Assembly (NCBI GenBank): GCA_019693395.1
Contig: JAAMXP010004162.1
Location: 1-27,480 of the forward strand
Direction: 5' to 3'
Length of the DNA: 27,480 nucleotides
Source: Ettlia oleoabundans
Lineage: Eukaryota > Chlorophyta > Chlorophyceae > Chlamydomonadales
Part shown: positions 10,830 to 21,390 of the stretch, piece by piece
Layout of the letters: each line of letters begins with the position of its first letter
How positions within the stretch are numbered: the first letter of the stretch is position 1
Translations under genes and position numbers: made by a program
Notes under the pieces: model-generated
Databases searched by the model: none
What the model was told of the DNA's origin: nothing
The model's input: the letters and a program-made list of their open reading frames with translations, nothing else

Positions 10830-13800
10830 ATGCAGGAGCCCAGCAGCGACGGTACAGATCCCGTTCTCGCCCCAAAACCCTTCCTTCGCCGCGGCAGTGG
10901 GTGGGAGGCAAGGGTGGCCGCCACGCGGCAGGGCCGCCGCTACGTGCCGCGGGGGGGCCCATTCAAGGACTACAGCAAGGAGGATGAGGCCCCGCTGCTC
11001 AGGCGACGCCGTGCAGCAGCCGGCAGGGTCTCCAGATCACCCAACAAAACGACGGCCAGCATCAGGGCAGCATCAAGAGGCAGCGCTGGCGCCACGGCCG
11101 GAACAACGGGACCTGGCGGCGCCGCTGCTTTAGCCACCAGCGTCCAGCCAGCCTCGCGACAGCCCCATGCTGCCATACGTGCCCCACATGCTGGGAAGCT
11201 GCGGCGGCCTGGCATGCCACAGGCGGTTACAGCACCTGCCAGCAATGCCTGGGCGCGCAAGCTGCTCAACGGCGGCGGGCGGGCGTCAACGGTCAGCTCC
11301 CAGCTGGCGGCAGAGGCGCCGCACCTAGTCCGGAGCTCAAGGAACACAGAAGAGGTGGGTTATTCCTGTGCACTTCATCCCGCTCTTGTGTCCGAGCAGG
11401 CCCCCAGGTTGTAAAGCAACACCTCAGCGGGGACTCACTTACGCAGCACCCACATGGTTCAGCACCCTTCCCCCACCTGAATGTGGCGGCATACTGAGCG
11501 ATCAGTAGGCAACTATCATAAAACTGCAGGAGGGCTCGCTTGAAGAGTTTAGGGCCCTAGAGAGTCAGGTGCTACGTGAGGTGGGCAACTCGCGGCTGCC
11601 CACCACCGCCCCGCCAGCTGGCAGCCACAAAAAGGCTCGCCTGAGCAGCGGCGGCGGCGGCAGCAGCGGCGGGGCAGCGGGCGGGACTTTCACTGATTCC
11701 TGGCCGCCTGGGGCAGCGGCGGGGTTTGTTGTTGAGGGAGTGCAGTTTCATTATGGCGAGGTAGCAGGGGAGAGACCAGAGTATGTCGAGGATGTGTTTC
11801 AGAGTGATGGAGAGGGGCATACCCACAGCATTGTTGCACAGCACAGCAAGGCGCAGTCGCCAGCAGCTGATATCAGCCATTCGCTGGCACATCATCAAGT
11901 TGCTAGCTTCAGCGCAACACAGCAGCAAGACCAGCCAGCTAGGCGTGTGCAACTGCCGCTACATAGGCGTGCTGTGGAGGAGCAGGAAGAGGAAGCTGAG
12001 TTGGATGCAGAGGTGAGAGGGAGCAACACAGGCCAAGGGCCATAGACAGTGTGGGCGCTACAGCTGTTTACACCAATGCCCTTTTGGGGGGAGGAGCAAA
12101 TGCAAGAGCTCTTAGGACCTCCTGAAAGCTCATGCGACTGCATGAACCTGCATGAGTGATTATTGCTTTTGTACTGAGGTCAACATGGAACACTGACAGC
12201 CTCTGCTTCGCCGCTGCTGCAGTCCTCCTTTGTCCAAGACCTCCCGCAGCCGACTCCCACATCTCGCCCGGCTCAGCACCTGTTTGGTGGGCCGGCGCAA
12301 GCACGCGGGCCGCCTGTCAGCACTTCTGCAGCCCCCACACAGCGGCACGTGCTTGGGCACCAGCATTCGCAGCAGCAGCAGCAGTTGTGGTGGGCTGGCG
12401 GAGCGCCTGCGGGGCACGGTATGGGTCAGCAGGGGGAGCAGGAGGTGGTGGAGCAGCTGCAGCAGGAGGTGGTGCGACTGCAGGAGGAGCGAGCGAAGGT
12501 GGCCCGCCTGCGGCTCGAGCTTGAGGAGGCGACAGCCAGACTGGACCAGGAGCGAGCGGCCTTTGAAAAACGCAAGGTGGGTGATGGCTGCCTTTGAGAA
12601 AGGGCAAGATGGAAATTACATGTTGCTCGATCGTTGCCGGTTGAGGAGGGAGAGAGCTTTGGAAGGACCCAATGTTCACCCTTGGGCCTCGGTGCCTGTG
12701 TGCCGTATTTGGGTGCCTATGTATGGCCGTGGCCGCACATACGAACTGTCGGCTGGCTCTAGCAACCAGGATCGCTGCTGGCCTCGCTGCCTTAAACCTG
12801 CTGACTGAGTGTCATTACTCTGTTGCCGCAGGTTGAGGAGGCGGCCAGGTTCGAAGCGGAGCGCCAGGAGGAGCTGCGCAAGCTGCAGCGCGACCGTCGG
12901 GTGCTGGAGAAGCAGAGCCGAGCCATACTGAAGATGCCCACCAAGCAGTCCAAGGAAGAGGTGGCGGCAGTGGAGGTGGGTTGAAAGGGGGGAGGAACAA
13001 AGTAAGAACCGATAAACTATGGCCTTTGCCGGGGGTTGAAAAAGCCATCGGAGGAAAGGGCCTGCCCGGCCCAGCAGGGGCAGAGGCTTGATGGCCACTG
13101 TCGATTGGCCACTGTGGGCTGGCTGCATGGCACATCCATTCTTTACTGCTGCTGCTTGCCAGGGGTAGCGGCATGCGTAACCTCTTGGTGCTTACCAACG
13201 CTGGTGCCTTCCGCGCTTATGGTGTGTACAGCCCGTGAGGACACCCATTCTTGCGGCTTGCCTAATTGGGGTGAACAGTTCTGGCACTCGTCCTTGCAGG
13301 CGCTGCTGGCGGAGGAGCGGCGCAGCGGGCGGGCCCGCGAGGCGCGGCACAAGTTAACTGTCGAGCGGCTGCGGCAGCAGCTGCTTGAGCTGCAAAACAA
13401 GAATGGGGAGCTGCAAGAGCAGGTGCAGTGCCTCGAAAGGCAGCAGATGCAGCAGTCGTGGGGCGGGGAGGCAGCTGGCAGACAGCAGCTGGGAGAAGCT
13501 GCGGCAGCGGCGCCGGCGCAGGCTGCTGCATCAGGGGCAGGAAGCGGCTCGGCTGTTGCCCGCGGCCCACATGGTGGCATGACTGCACATGCGTCTCAGC
13601 TACCGGCAGCAGAAAGGGTCCAGAAGGGTCGAGGCGGGTTGCCTCCGGTGTGGGTCGAGCGTGGAGCCGGCGGCGGCGCCAAGAGTGCCCGCTGCTCTCC
13701 CGCTCCTCCTGGCTGCGCTGCTGTAGCTGGCGTCAGCAGCAGCAGCGGCACTCACCAGCAGCTGCACATGACAGCTGGGCAGGCAGGCTTCCAGGGTGAG

Positions 13801-15386
13801 CAGGAGGCTGGCTGGCTGAACTATGAGGAGCAGTACGATGCAAATGCGGAGCAGTACAATGCGGATGAGGAGCAGTACATCGCGGATGTACAGCTGGTTG
13901 AGGATGAGGTGATAGTCTGTGATGCGGAGGTAGCACAGGAGCAGCAGGCTGGCGGCTACTCTGCTAGCACATGGACCGCCAGCATGGGCGGCAGCGGCTG
14001 CAACAAGAGCAGCGACGCAGCTGTTCTGCGAACCGCGGCAGCGGCAGGTGGGGGCCGTCAGGGGCCGGCTGAAGCTGACAGCTTCAACCCACAGTCAGCT
14101 GAGGGTGCTACCGGGGCAGTAGCTGGCACAGAGGGAACGGCGGAGCCTGCCCTGCCCCAGCCTGCCGGTGTGGCCGCGGCCATGAGCAAGGCATCCTCAG
14201 CTCTGGCACGCTTCAACCAGCTGCGCCAGTCGCTCGCTCAGCAAGAAGGGCTGCACAGCCGGCTGGGCAGCAGGCTGGCCAGCCTGCAATCCTCCCCACA
14301 GCTGCAGGCTGAGGTGGGGGGGGGGCTGGAAGCCCCGCCATCCAGCAGTCCCGCACCTGCTGCCACATCAGCGACGGCGGCGGAAGCTGGATTCCAAGCA
14401 GCGGCGTCACCCCTTGGTAGTGGAGGGGAGGATGACCTCCGCCGCCTTGGCCGCCACCTACTTGCTGCTGCTGGCAGCAGCCATTCACAAGCGGTGTCCT
14501 CAGCACAGCACCAGCAGCAGCAGCAGCAGCAGCAGGCATCGCCTCCAGGTGCACAGGCAGCCGTGGCCCCAGGCTCAGCAGCTGATGCCGTGGTGTCGGA
14601 GCAGCAGCACCCTGATGGCCGCTTGGAGCGGCTCTACGCCTCTGGCGTGCGTGAGCAACGCTTTCCCAACGGCAGCCGCCGCCGCACCCTCCCCAGCGGC
14701 GCCGCTCTGACGCGATTTGCAAACGGGGATGTGAAGAAAGTGCTGCCCTGTGGCACGGTGGAGTACTGGTATGCAGAGGTGTCTAGCTGGCAGGTCACAC
14801 ACCCCTCGGGAGTGGATGTGTTCTTCTTTGCCTCTGGTCAGGTGTGTGGGTCTCTCTCTCCCTTCTTCCATTTGGAGTTTGTCATAAGTGGTGCTTATGT
14901 TTTCCCCGGCAGTGCCCCACACCAGGACCCATCAACCATTTGTGTGATGCAAACGGGGGTAACACAGCAGCATTAGGGTGGGAGGCTGCCCTGGCGCTGC
15001 TGTTCCATTCAGCAGCCGGCTCTTCAGTTGTGAGTCGGTCGCCTGCAGGCACCCACAACATGCATGTCAGACCATAATAGCCCCTCCCTGAGCCAGCGTC
15101 TGCCATGTGCTGTTCACTTTGGCACTCGCCCGTCCTCCACTGCTTCAACTGTTGACTACCCTTTACCTTGCCCGCAACCCCGCAGTTTACCTTGCCCTCA
15201 TTCCTGCAGTATACCTTGCCCTCAATCCTGCAGGTGGAGGCGCACCACCCTGGCGGCGTGAAAGAGATCGTGTCTGCCGATGGATCGGTGCGCAAGGTGC
15301 TGCCAGACGGGCGGGAGCTGGCCATCAGCGCGGCACACCTCAGCTGGGGGATCCAGCAGCCACAGCCCGTGGCAGAGCTGGCCTAG
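10830..15386 (+). CDS. SAS4: SAS-4/CPAP (CENPJ)-like centriole assembly protein with TCP10 G-box
   Basis: Centriole/basal-body assembly factor that controls centriolar microtubule growth. Exons: 10830-11354, 11530-12012, 12223-12576, 12832-12975, 13300-14841, 15234-15386 (TAG); every length keeps phase 0, giving 1,066 residues. Near the N-terminus is KPFLRRGSG, resembling the short PFLxRG motif of CPAP proteins, and exon two opens with SLEEFRALE, a CPAP-like segment. Residues about 400-570 are a long coiled coil (VEQLQQEVVRLQEERAK; VERLRQQLLELQNKNGELQ). A low-complexity part has EQY repeats (13828-13890) and an eight-Gln run. From about residue 935 comes the repeated beta-strand G-box: HPDGRLERLYASG, FPNGSRRRTLPSG, FANGDVKKVLPCG, SADGSVRKVLPDG, the TCP10 C-terminal domain that binds STIL/Ana2-type partners. 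The start is the first Met after an in-frame stop at 10797. Divergent from KCBP. The C-terminal domain makes the family call secure; the N-terminal half is poorly conserved. Confidence 0.88.
14512..14535 (+). repeat. (CAG)8 run encoding polyglutamine in SAS-4
   Basis: Eight uninterrupted CAG codons, in frame with exon five, preceded by CAG CAC, giving QH followed by eight Q just before the G-box domain. Likely length-variable between strains. Confidence 0.9.
15162..15233 (+). repeat. three 24-bp tandem copies of a 3' splice site in SAS-4
   Basis: Units 15162-15185, 15186-15209 and 15210-15233 are each 24 bp, of the form TTTACCTTGCCC...CAG, and each ends in CAG. They directly precede the last exon. 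The third copy is the acceptor matching the conserved domain; the first two give the same reading frame without stops. Confidence 0.9.
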
Positions 15387-15494
15387 CGTCACGTGCATAC
15401 ACTTGACTAGCATAGATGTGAGGGAGCTATCAACCACAGCCCGCCTAGCACATAAATACAGCTGCTACAGCCCGTGGCAGAGCTAGCATAGCGG
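15362..15494 (+). repeat. direct duplication of the SAS-4 stop-codon segment
   Basis: ACAGCCCGTGGCAGAGCT followed closely by a TAG occurs at 15362 (coding the C-terminal PVAELA and stop) and again at 15467 in the 3' untranslated region, 105 bp later. A shorter partial copy (CCACAGCCCGCCTAGCA) lies at about 15434. Confidence 0.8.
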
Positions 15495-16140
15495 AACATT
15501 TGTGGCAGATTGCCAGCAAGCCTTGTGCCATGAATGGCGCAAGCCGAGGGCAAGGGAGGCAAGCCTGGCACGCAGGGTGGGTGACGGCAGGAAGGCTGGG
15601 GCTGCAGGTGTGCAATGCAGGGTGAAAGCAACCTATTGGGAGCTGTCAGCTGGTGGGTAGTCAGGAAAGCCACTGACGGCTGCCTGAGACTGAATGCAGG
15701 GGTGTGGGCAAGTTAGCAAGGACACGCCGAATTTTGTCACTGATCTTTGCTATATATTTTACTATGTCAACATGAAACCTTCGTGCAACTAAAAACAAAC
15801 ATGATGCGTGTAACTGTAAAATGAAATGGAACTAATAGCTCAACTTGACCAACCGGTCGACTGTCCAACAGTAGCAGAGGGACATAAATCGTGCCCCCAT
15901 TGATGGTGCTGCGAAAACGCCTGGCGGATGTAATGAAGCCCACAAGAATACCACAAGGGTGCATGGTGCCCGTTCTGTGTTAACGTAGAAATGGGTAGGA
16001 TTGAAAGAGAGGAAGTGAATGGCATCGGAGGATAAGAAAGGAGGAATTGGCAGAAATGCACGACAGGCGCAGTAAATTCAATTGGCATTCGATCAGCAAA
16101 AGAAGCAAGTAAGACTGAAGGGTTTGTTCCAGTGCAGGCG
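15495..16140. other. convergent intergenic region between SAS-4 and the Rieske oxygenase gene
   Basis: This is the 3' untranslated region of SAS-4 up to its TGTAA motifs near 15809-15819, then AT-richer spacer to the minus-strand stop at 16141. No coding sequence is supported. I found no TGTAA on the minus strand below 16141, so the oxygenase gene's poly(A) signal is unidentified. Confidence 0.5.
15809..15819 (+). terminator. two TGTAA polyadenylation motifs of SAS-4
   Basis: TGTAA at 15809-15813 and again at 15815-15819, about 425 bases after the SAS-4 stop codon; a third lies near 15925. A 3' untranslated region of this length is common in green algae. Confidence 0.55.
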
Positions 16141-19100
16141 TTAGGGCGCATATTCACCCACCACACGGTTGCGAGCGTGCGGGCGCTGGCCGCTGAGGAA
16201 GCGTGGGATGGTTTGCTGGCACCACGTGAATACGGCAGCCGCCACTGCCGCCAGCGCTGCACAGCAGCCAGCCAGGCGCAGCAACCCTGATCCCTGCTGC
16301 ACCGCCTCGCTTGCCGCCGCCAGCAGCGACTGCGGCCCCGCTCCCGCCGCCAGCGGTGCCGCAAACTGGATCAGCAGCGCCATCGCCGCCACAGACGCCG
16401 CCGCCACGCCCACCACGCCCGCCGCCGTTTGCGCCAGCCGGATGTTGCGAAGCGCGGGCAGGCACACGCTGCAGCGCTTGGTGTGGGAGTGGTAGTGATC
16501 CAGAAGCTGCTCATCACTCAGCCTGGGGCCCGCACGGCGCAGCCATTCAGCGTCCATAGGGCCAAAGGGGCCGCCGCCCGCCACAGTCTGAATCCAGTTC
16601 CTGCAAAAATAGAAAAACATCACGCAACAACCAATGGGACCAACACACATGGCGAGCATTCCTTCGTAGTGAATAGCTTGATGACTTGAACCATAGGCAG
16701 CGGTGGCAAAAGCCACTGTCCCGATATACACAGAGGATGTCGCAAGAAATTCACAATACGGCCAGCAACTGTGCAGGCTCGTCTGTCACGCATGTCGGGA
16801 AGTAGCATGCGCCTGCCCGCCAAGCCAAGCTGGCTCCAGCCACCCTGACCTGAAGGCGGAGACATCTGCAGATCAGGGGGTTGGGGAGGGGCAAGAGCGA
16901 AGGAGGTGGTAAGAAAATGACAGGGTTTGCAGTTGGTTAGAGTAACACACACAGTTGGTGCAGTGTGGTATTGGCTGTTGCCTACCCTTTAGCTGGCAAC
17001 CACCCGGACTTGCCCCCTCCGTGCCTGCACCTTATTACCACCCCTTGCTTTCTTTCTTGCCACACCACACCACTCACATGCATCTGAAGCGGCTGGCATG
17101 TAGTAGACCTGGCCCACGGGCTTCACCCCCATGCCCCGCCGCACAGACTCCTGCTCCTGCAACATCACAGGAGGGGCCGCGGGGGTGGGGGGGGTGGGGG
17201 TGGGGGTCAGCGGCAGCGGCTACATGTGACTGTTCAACATGTGCAGTCGGGTCAGGGTGTGGCTGGGGTGGGGTGGGGTAATGGGGATGGGGATGGGGAT
17301 GAAGATTTGGAAATGGGAGCAGTGCAAACATGTTGGGATCTGCACATGCAGCAGGTGCAGATGGATGTATGCTTGCATTCTTCTGAGCAGGCTAGCCTGA
17401 TTGTCGCAGAAGGCTACCACATGAAATGCTCAAGTTGCATCAGGACAGTGACTGTGACCGCCCCCCCGTAAAAGGGGCAGCAGGCAACGTTAGCTGCCCA
17501 CGACCCTTTGTCCCTACACAGCACCACCAATGGTACCCCAATATGCACCCTCATGTGCACAAGCTGCACCCACACCACCCACCCACAACACACCTGCATA
17601 TGCAGGAAGATGTTGTCTTCATCCAGCACCGAGTTGTTGCCCAGGTGGCCCATGAAGGCGGGCATCAGCTTGAACAGCAGCGGCAGCACCTTGTTCTTGA
17701 AGCGGAAGGGCTGGCGCACGATGGCGCGCACACGGCTGGGCGCCACGGGCACGCCGTACACGGCTGCAAGGGAAGGGGTGGGTGGGTGGGTGGGTGCGTG
17801 TAAGGGGTGTTTTTACGTGAGGCGTGCGTGGTGGATGTGTGGTGGTATGTGTGTGTGGGGGGGTGGGGAGTAGAGGTTGTTTAGACGTGCGGTACGGGAA
17901 ACAGAGTTTGCGCAGCTGCCAGGTGCCATCAGCGCGCCGCACACGGCGACAGGAACTGCACCGGTAGCAGACTTGCGATTAATTTCAGTGGATGCGGAAT
18001 CCCAGCTACACTTACCATCCCACCTGTGATGTTGGCAAAGCCGCGTCTGTCGTATGCGTCAATGGTGTGTCTCATCAGTACCGGGCCCTCGAACCGGGTG
18101 TGCTGCGCACCCAGGCCGCCCTTGCGCGGCCCTGCACGAGGTGGGCGGGGGCAGCGTCGTTGGAGTATGTCAGAACCTGTACACTGAGCTTGCTTGGTAG
18201 CCAAATGCTAACAGAAAATGAGGGAAAGTCCTATGCATGTGGACCCGGGCGCTGGGGGAGTGCTGACAAGGAAGGGTCCACCAATGACTCGCCTGTGGGC
18301 CACACTCCTTTGAAGCCGTACTGCCCACGCTCCAAAACCTGCACACGGCACTTGGAGTCGCAACTGTTTGGCAGGCCGATCACAGCAGGGCATCGTACTG
18401 CAGGATCAGTAGCAGTAGTGCAAAGCAAGGTGAGGAAACTGTGAGGGGCATGGGGCTGCGTACCTGCATGTCGTTGAAGTTGCCGCTGCTCTGCCGCTTG
18501 GACACGCTGCCTGCAAGCACAGTGTCCCACAGCAAGAACCTTAGGCAAGTGTGAGCATCCCACATCAAAGCTAGGCAAGCACGAGCATCCCACAGCAGAA
18601 GCCGGGCAAGCAAGAGGTCAGCAGGCTGCTGCTGCTGCGATCCATTTCTCGCATGTTGATTAACGTCTTGTGTGGGTTTTGTGAGGGTGCTTGTGTGGGT
18701 GCTTGTGTGAGTGCTTGTGTACTACGTTGCATTGCATATTGGTTGCTGGGAAACTTGCGCAACAACAACATGATGCTGATGTGGGTTGCATTCATATTGA
18801 AGCTGCCAGCGGTGACCACTGCTGCCTCACCGTGATGTGTAAAGGGCACATGGCCGACGTCAACCACATTCTCAATCAGCGTGGACCAGTCGTCTGCAGG
18901 GCCCGGAATTGGAGGCAGGAATACAGGCAAATGAAAGGTTGATTGGCAAGGAGGTAAGGAAGGAGGCTCCCAAGCAATGGCAGACCTGAAACGCCCCCAA
19001 CATGGTACTCCACCATGGATCTGTGATACGAATTTCACAGCCTCTAGGACGAACTTTAAACACAGACCGCTGCGTTTAGACGGGCTGTAACCACAGAATG

Positions 19101-21268
19101 TGAAATATCGAACACCGCCAACTTAGGTGCAGGGAGGCGGGCGGGTGAGCGGCCAGCAAGCAGCCGACACGCAGCCAGGAAGTGCCGGCAGGCAGCCAAA
19201 AAGGGAAGCAAACGGGCGGACGAGCAGGCAGGCAGGCAACTCCATGCACTACAACCGCCGTGCTCACAAGGGATGTCTCGCCACCTGCAGGCATCCAGTA
19301 GTAGGGAGCAAGTAGTGGGTGGATGGCTGGAAAGAACGGCGGACCAAAGTGGAAAAAGCAAGCAGCCAGTCCCAGCAACAGCAACAGCAGAGGGGCGAGA
19401 GGCCCAGTCGGTGGCTGGAAAGCAAGCTGGAAAGGGACGAGGGGCCAGTCAGTGGCTGGAAAGCAAGCTGGAAAGCAAGGCAGGTCAAGTGGGCTGGTGG
19501 GTGAAAGACTTCGGCCACGGGGTCAAGAGCTCACGATCACCACAGCGAAATTACCGCATACATGTTGTGAAACTTTATGTACGAACACTGCACAAACGCA
19601 CAGCTTCAAGCTTGCCGAATGAGCAGCAGCAGCAAGTGAATGGTCTCACATGTCTCCAAACGCGAACCACCCCTCCTCTTCCAGCTCTGGAATGGTGAGG
19701 ATGCCGCTGGTATCAGGCTCTGAATGCAGGAGTGCAGAAGGAGCGATGCAGAGGTTTGAAATAACTCTTCTACATGCCAGGGATAATGCCACAGCAGCAG
19801 GCGGTAGTCAAGGGCAGGGCCGAAAGGCAGAGGAGGCAATAACAGAAACTTCGGTGTCATCCGTGCCTACACCCGCCTCAGTACAACGCTGCTCTTCTAC
19901 ACCCACCCATGACTGGCTGGCTGGCAAACCCGCCAACATTTGCATTATACCCCGAAGTGGCGAACGCAGCCCGTTGCGGTCTGCTAGTGTCGGTGTCGGT
20001 GTCAGTGTCAGTGTTGTTGCCAGGCACACCACCACCCACCTGAGCCATCCTTGGGTAGCGGCTGCAGCTTCACCCACACCAGTCCCTGCTTGACGGCGCA
20101 CTGGTAGGCGGTGGCGGCAGAGCGGGGAGCTGAGGGGTCACCCCCCTGGGGCATGAGGGTGCATGTGCCACACCCGTTGAACTGCCATCCTGCAGAAAAT
20201 GGAGGAAAACGCAGCACTTGTTACTCAGCAAACAATGGAAGGATTTTGACTGAACAAGTTATGGTTGTATCTGTTTAAAACTGCATCTTTTTGAACTAAC
20301 AGCCTGCAAAATTTCGTGAGGAGTGGCTATCAGGCGACAGCTCTCGTGCTCCCAGACAGCCGTTGACCATGAACAAAGCTACCTAGTATGTGACGTCTTG
20401 GATTACAGTAAACTCTACTGACCGTGGTAGGGGCATTGAAGCTCGCCATTTGGAGCTATGCGCCCGTCACTGAGGGGCACCAGGCGGTGGGGGCAGGCGT
20501 CTCGCAGGCAGCGGTAGGCGCCCGTGCCGTCCTTCCAAATGACTCTGTAGGGCGGCAAGGGGTGGAACAGGATATAAAGGAGGGCTGGCACGCTACATAT
20601 GGTGCCTGGTAAAGATGTGGATTGGGGCCCCGCCTGCGGGGGTCAACAACAACGGTCAAGAGGTGCATGCAGAACCCAGGAAATCGAGTGTGTTGGAAGC
20701 CAGCAATTCAACCTGAAAGGGTGGGATGTAAACGCCCGCTAACTGTGGCATCGTCTGATAGCGGGCATGCTTAGAGAAACTTGACTAGGTTCGGCCCTTG
20801 CAGAAGCAACTATCACGCAGCAATTCGCTCACATGGGTTGCTCCAGCAGCACAAACCCATAGGGCTCGTTGTCCGGAATGTCCCGCACAAACGCCACAGG
20901 ATACCACTGCATCAAGCAAGCAAGCAAGCCGCCACCGCAGATGTGCATGAGCAAGACGATTGGGAGGTTCACCAAACCAAATTCTGTTCAAAAAAGGCTC
21001 GAGGTTCAGGGTTGCTTCACACTTTGTTGTTCCCAGGGCCTGGATGGAGAGGCAGACCCATGTGTGGTGCAGGCTGCCGCCCTGGCCACAGCAATTTTCC
21101 TTACGTGCTCAAACCAATTGAACTTTGCCTCTGGCTGCTCGTGCTGCTCCAAAGTGGAGGGAGGTGCGGCTGAGGGAGTGGCTGTCCAAGATGGGAGCGG
21201 CACGGGCGGAGCCGGCGGGTGGGCAATGGCGGCGGGTGGTGGGCGCTGGCGGTGGCGGCGGCTGGGAA
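16141..21268 (-). CDS. Rieske-type oxygenase of the pheophorbide a oxygenase / PTC52 / TIC55 group
   Basis: Plastid non-heme iron oxygenase acting in chlorophyll metabolism or envelope redox; the exact substrate is not decidable. Exons (minus): E1 open from about 21268 to 21105 (start unresolved), 20906-20833, 20544-20423, 20189-20040, 19719-19650, 19284-19268, 18893-18831, 18510-18464, 18338-18293, 18131-18024, 17955-17896, 17763-17594, 17156-17078, 16865-16850, 16600-16141 (TAA). Phases agree throughout, giving 493 residues after E1. Signatures in order: KFNWFEHWYPVAF; the [2Fe-2S] ligands RDACPHRL and LQCPYHGWQF; the mononuclear iron motif ENVVDVGHVPFTHH; WPTGPRKGG; YGVPVAPSRVR; YYMPAASDAYVSAFRNW; then the C-terminal CxxC (HTKRCSVCLPAL) typical of this group, and two hydrophobic helices for membrane anchoring. 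E1 is Pro/Arg/Ala/Ser-rich with no in-frame ATG, so an upstream exon should supply the transit-peptide start. Alternative subgroup names cannot be separated here. Confidence 0.9.
17181..17298 (+). repeat. G-rich tracts (quadruplex-forming potential) in an oxygenase intron
   Basis: Two clusters: 17181-17206 (runs of five to eight G separated by single T) and 17265-17298 (six runs of four G with short T, TAAT or AT spacers). They sit on the plus strand, which is the template strand of this minus-strand gene, within the intron between the exons at 17594-17763 and 17078-17156. Confidence 0.8.
17775..17794 (+). repeat. GGGT repeat next to an oxygenase exon
   Basis: Five G-runs of at least three, each separated by a single T, just beyond the acceptor of the exon at 17594-17763. 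On the transcribed strand this is a CCCA tract that forms part of the acceptor's C-rich stretch. Confidence 0.8.
18687..18720. repeat. 12-bp tandem repeat, nearly three copies
   Basis: GTGCTTGTGTGG/A at 18687, 18699 and 18711 (the last copy lacks two bases), in the intron between the oxygenase exons at 18831-18893 and 18464-18510. Confidence 0.8.
19403..19476. repeat. 41-bp direct repeat, two copies
   Basis: CAGTCGGTGGCTGGAAAGCA and its following bases at 19405 recur at 19446 with one change near the start. They are intronic to the oxygenase gene, between the 19650-19719 exon and the 17-nt microexon. A further weaker copy of GGCTGGAAAG lies near 19324. Confidence 0.7.
19987..20016. repeat. 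(GTGTCR)n hexanucleotide microsatellite
   Basis: Five six-base units, GTGTCG twice, GTGTCA twice, then GTGTTG, in the oxygenase intron just downstream in transcription of the exon at 20040-20189. Confidence 0.8.
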
Positions 21269-21390
21269 CTGCAGCAGGTCTGTTGTTCCTGTGTGCAACG
21301 CGTGCGCCTACAGAAGCCCGTCTGCAGCATGGGAGCGGGAACAGGACATGGCCAGGGCTGGGTTTGCAAGCCCACCAACACGAGTCCAAG

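Noticed and set aside
12577..12605. Copy of the exon-three end just inside the next SAS-4 intron as an alternative donor
   Set aside because: TGCCTTTGAGAAAGGGCAAG resembles the exon end but is followed by AT, not GT or GC, so it cannot serve as a donor.
13143..13580. Minus-strand Cys/Ser/Ala-rich frame opposite SAS-4
   Set aside because: Shadow of GCN-rich coiled-coil codons; composition only, with no motifs.
13036..14976. Single 646-codon plus-strand open frame as a stand-alone gene
   Set aside because: Its first 88 codons are intron; the real exon begins at 13300, and the frame joins earlier exons and the last exon at 15234 of SAS-4.
17929..18015. Retained intron joining GGM to VQFLSPC as coding
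   Set aside because: The frame is open for the intron but stops soon after FLSPC; the alternative donor at 18024 gives a continuous frame into the next exon, so an ordinary intron is simpler.
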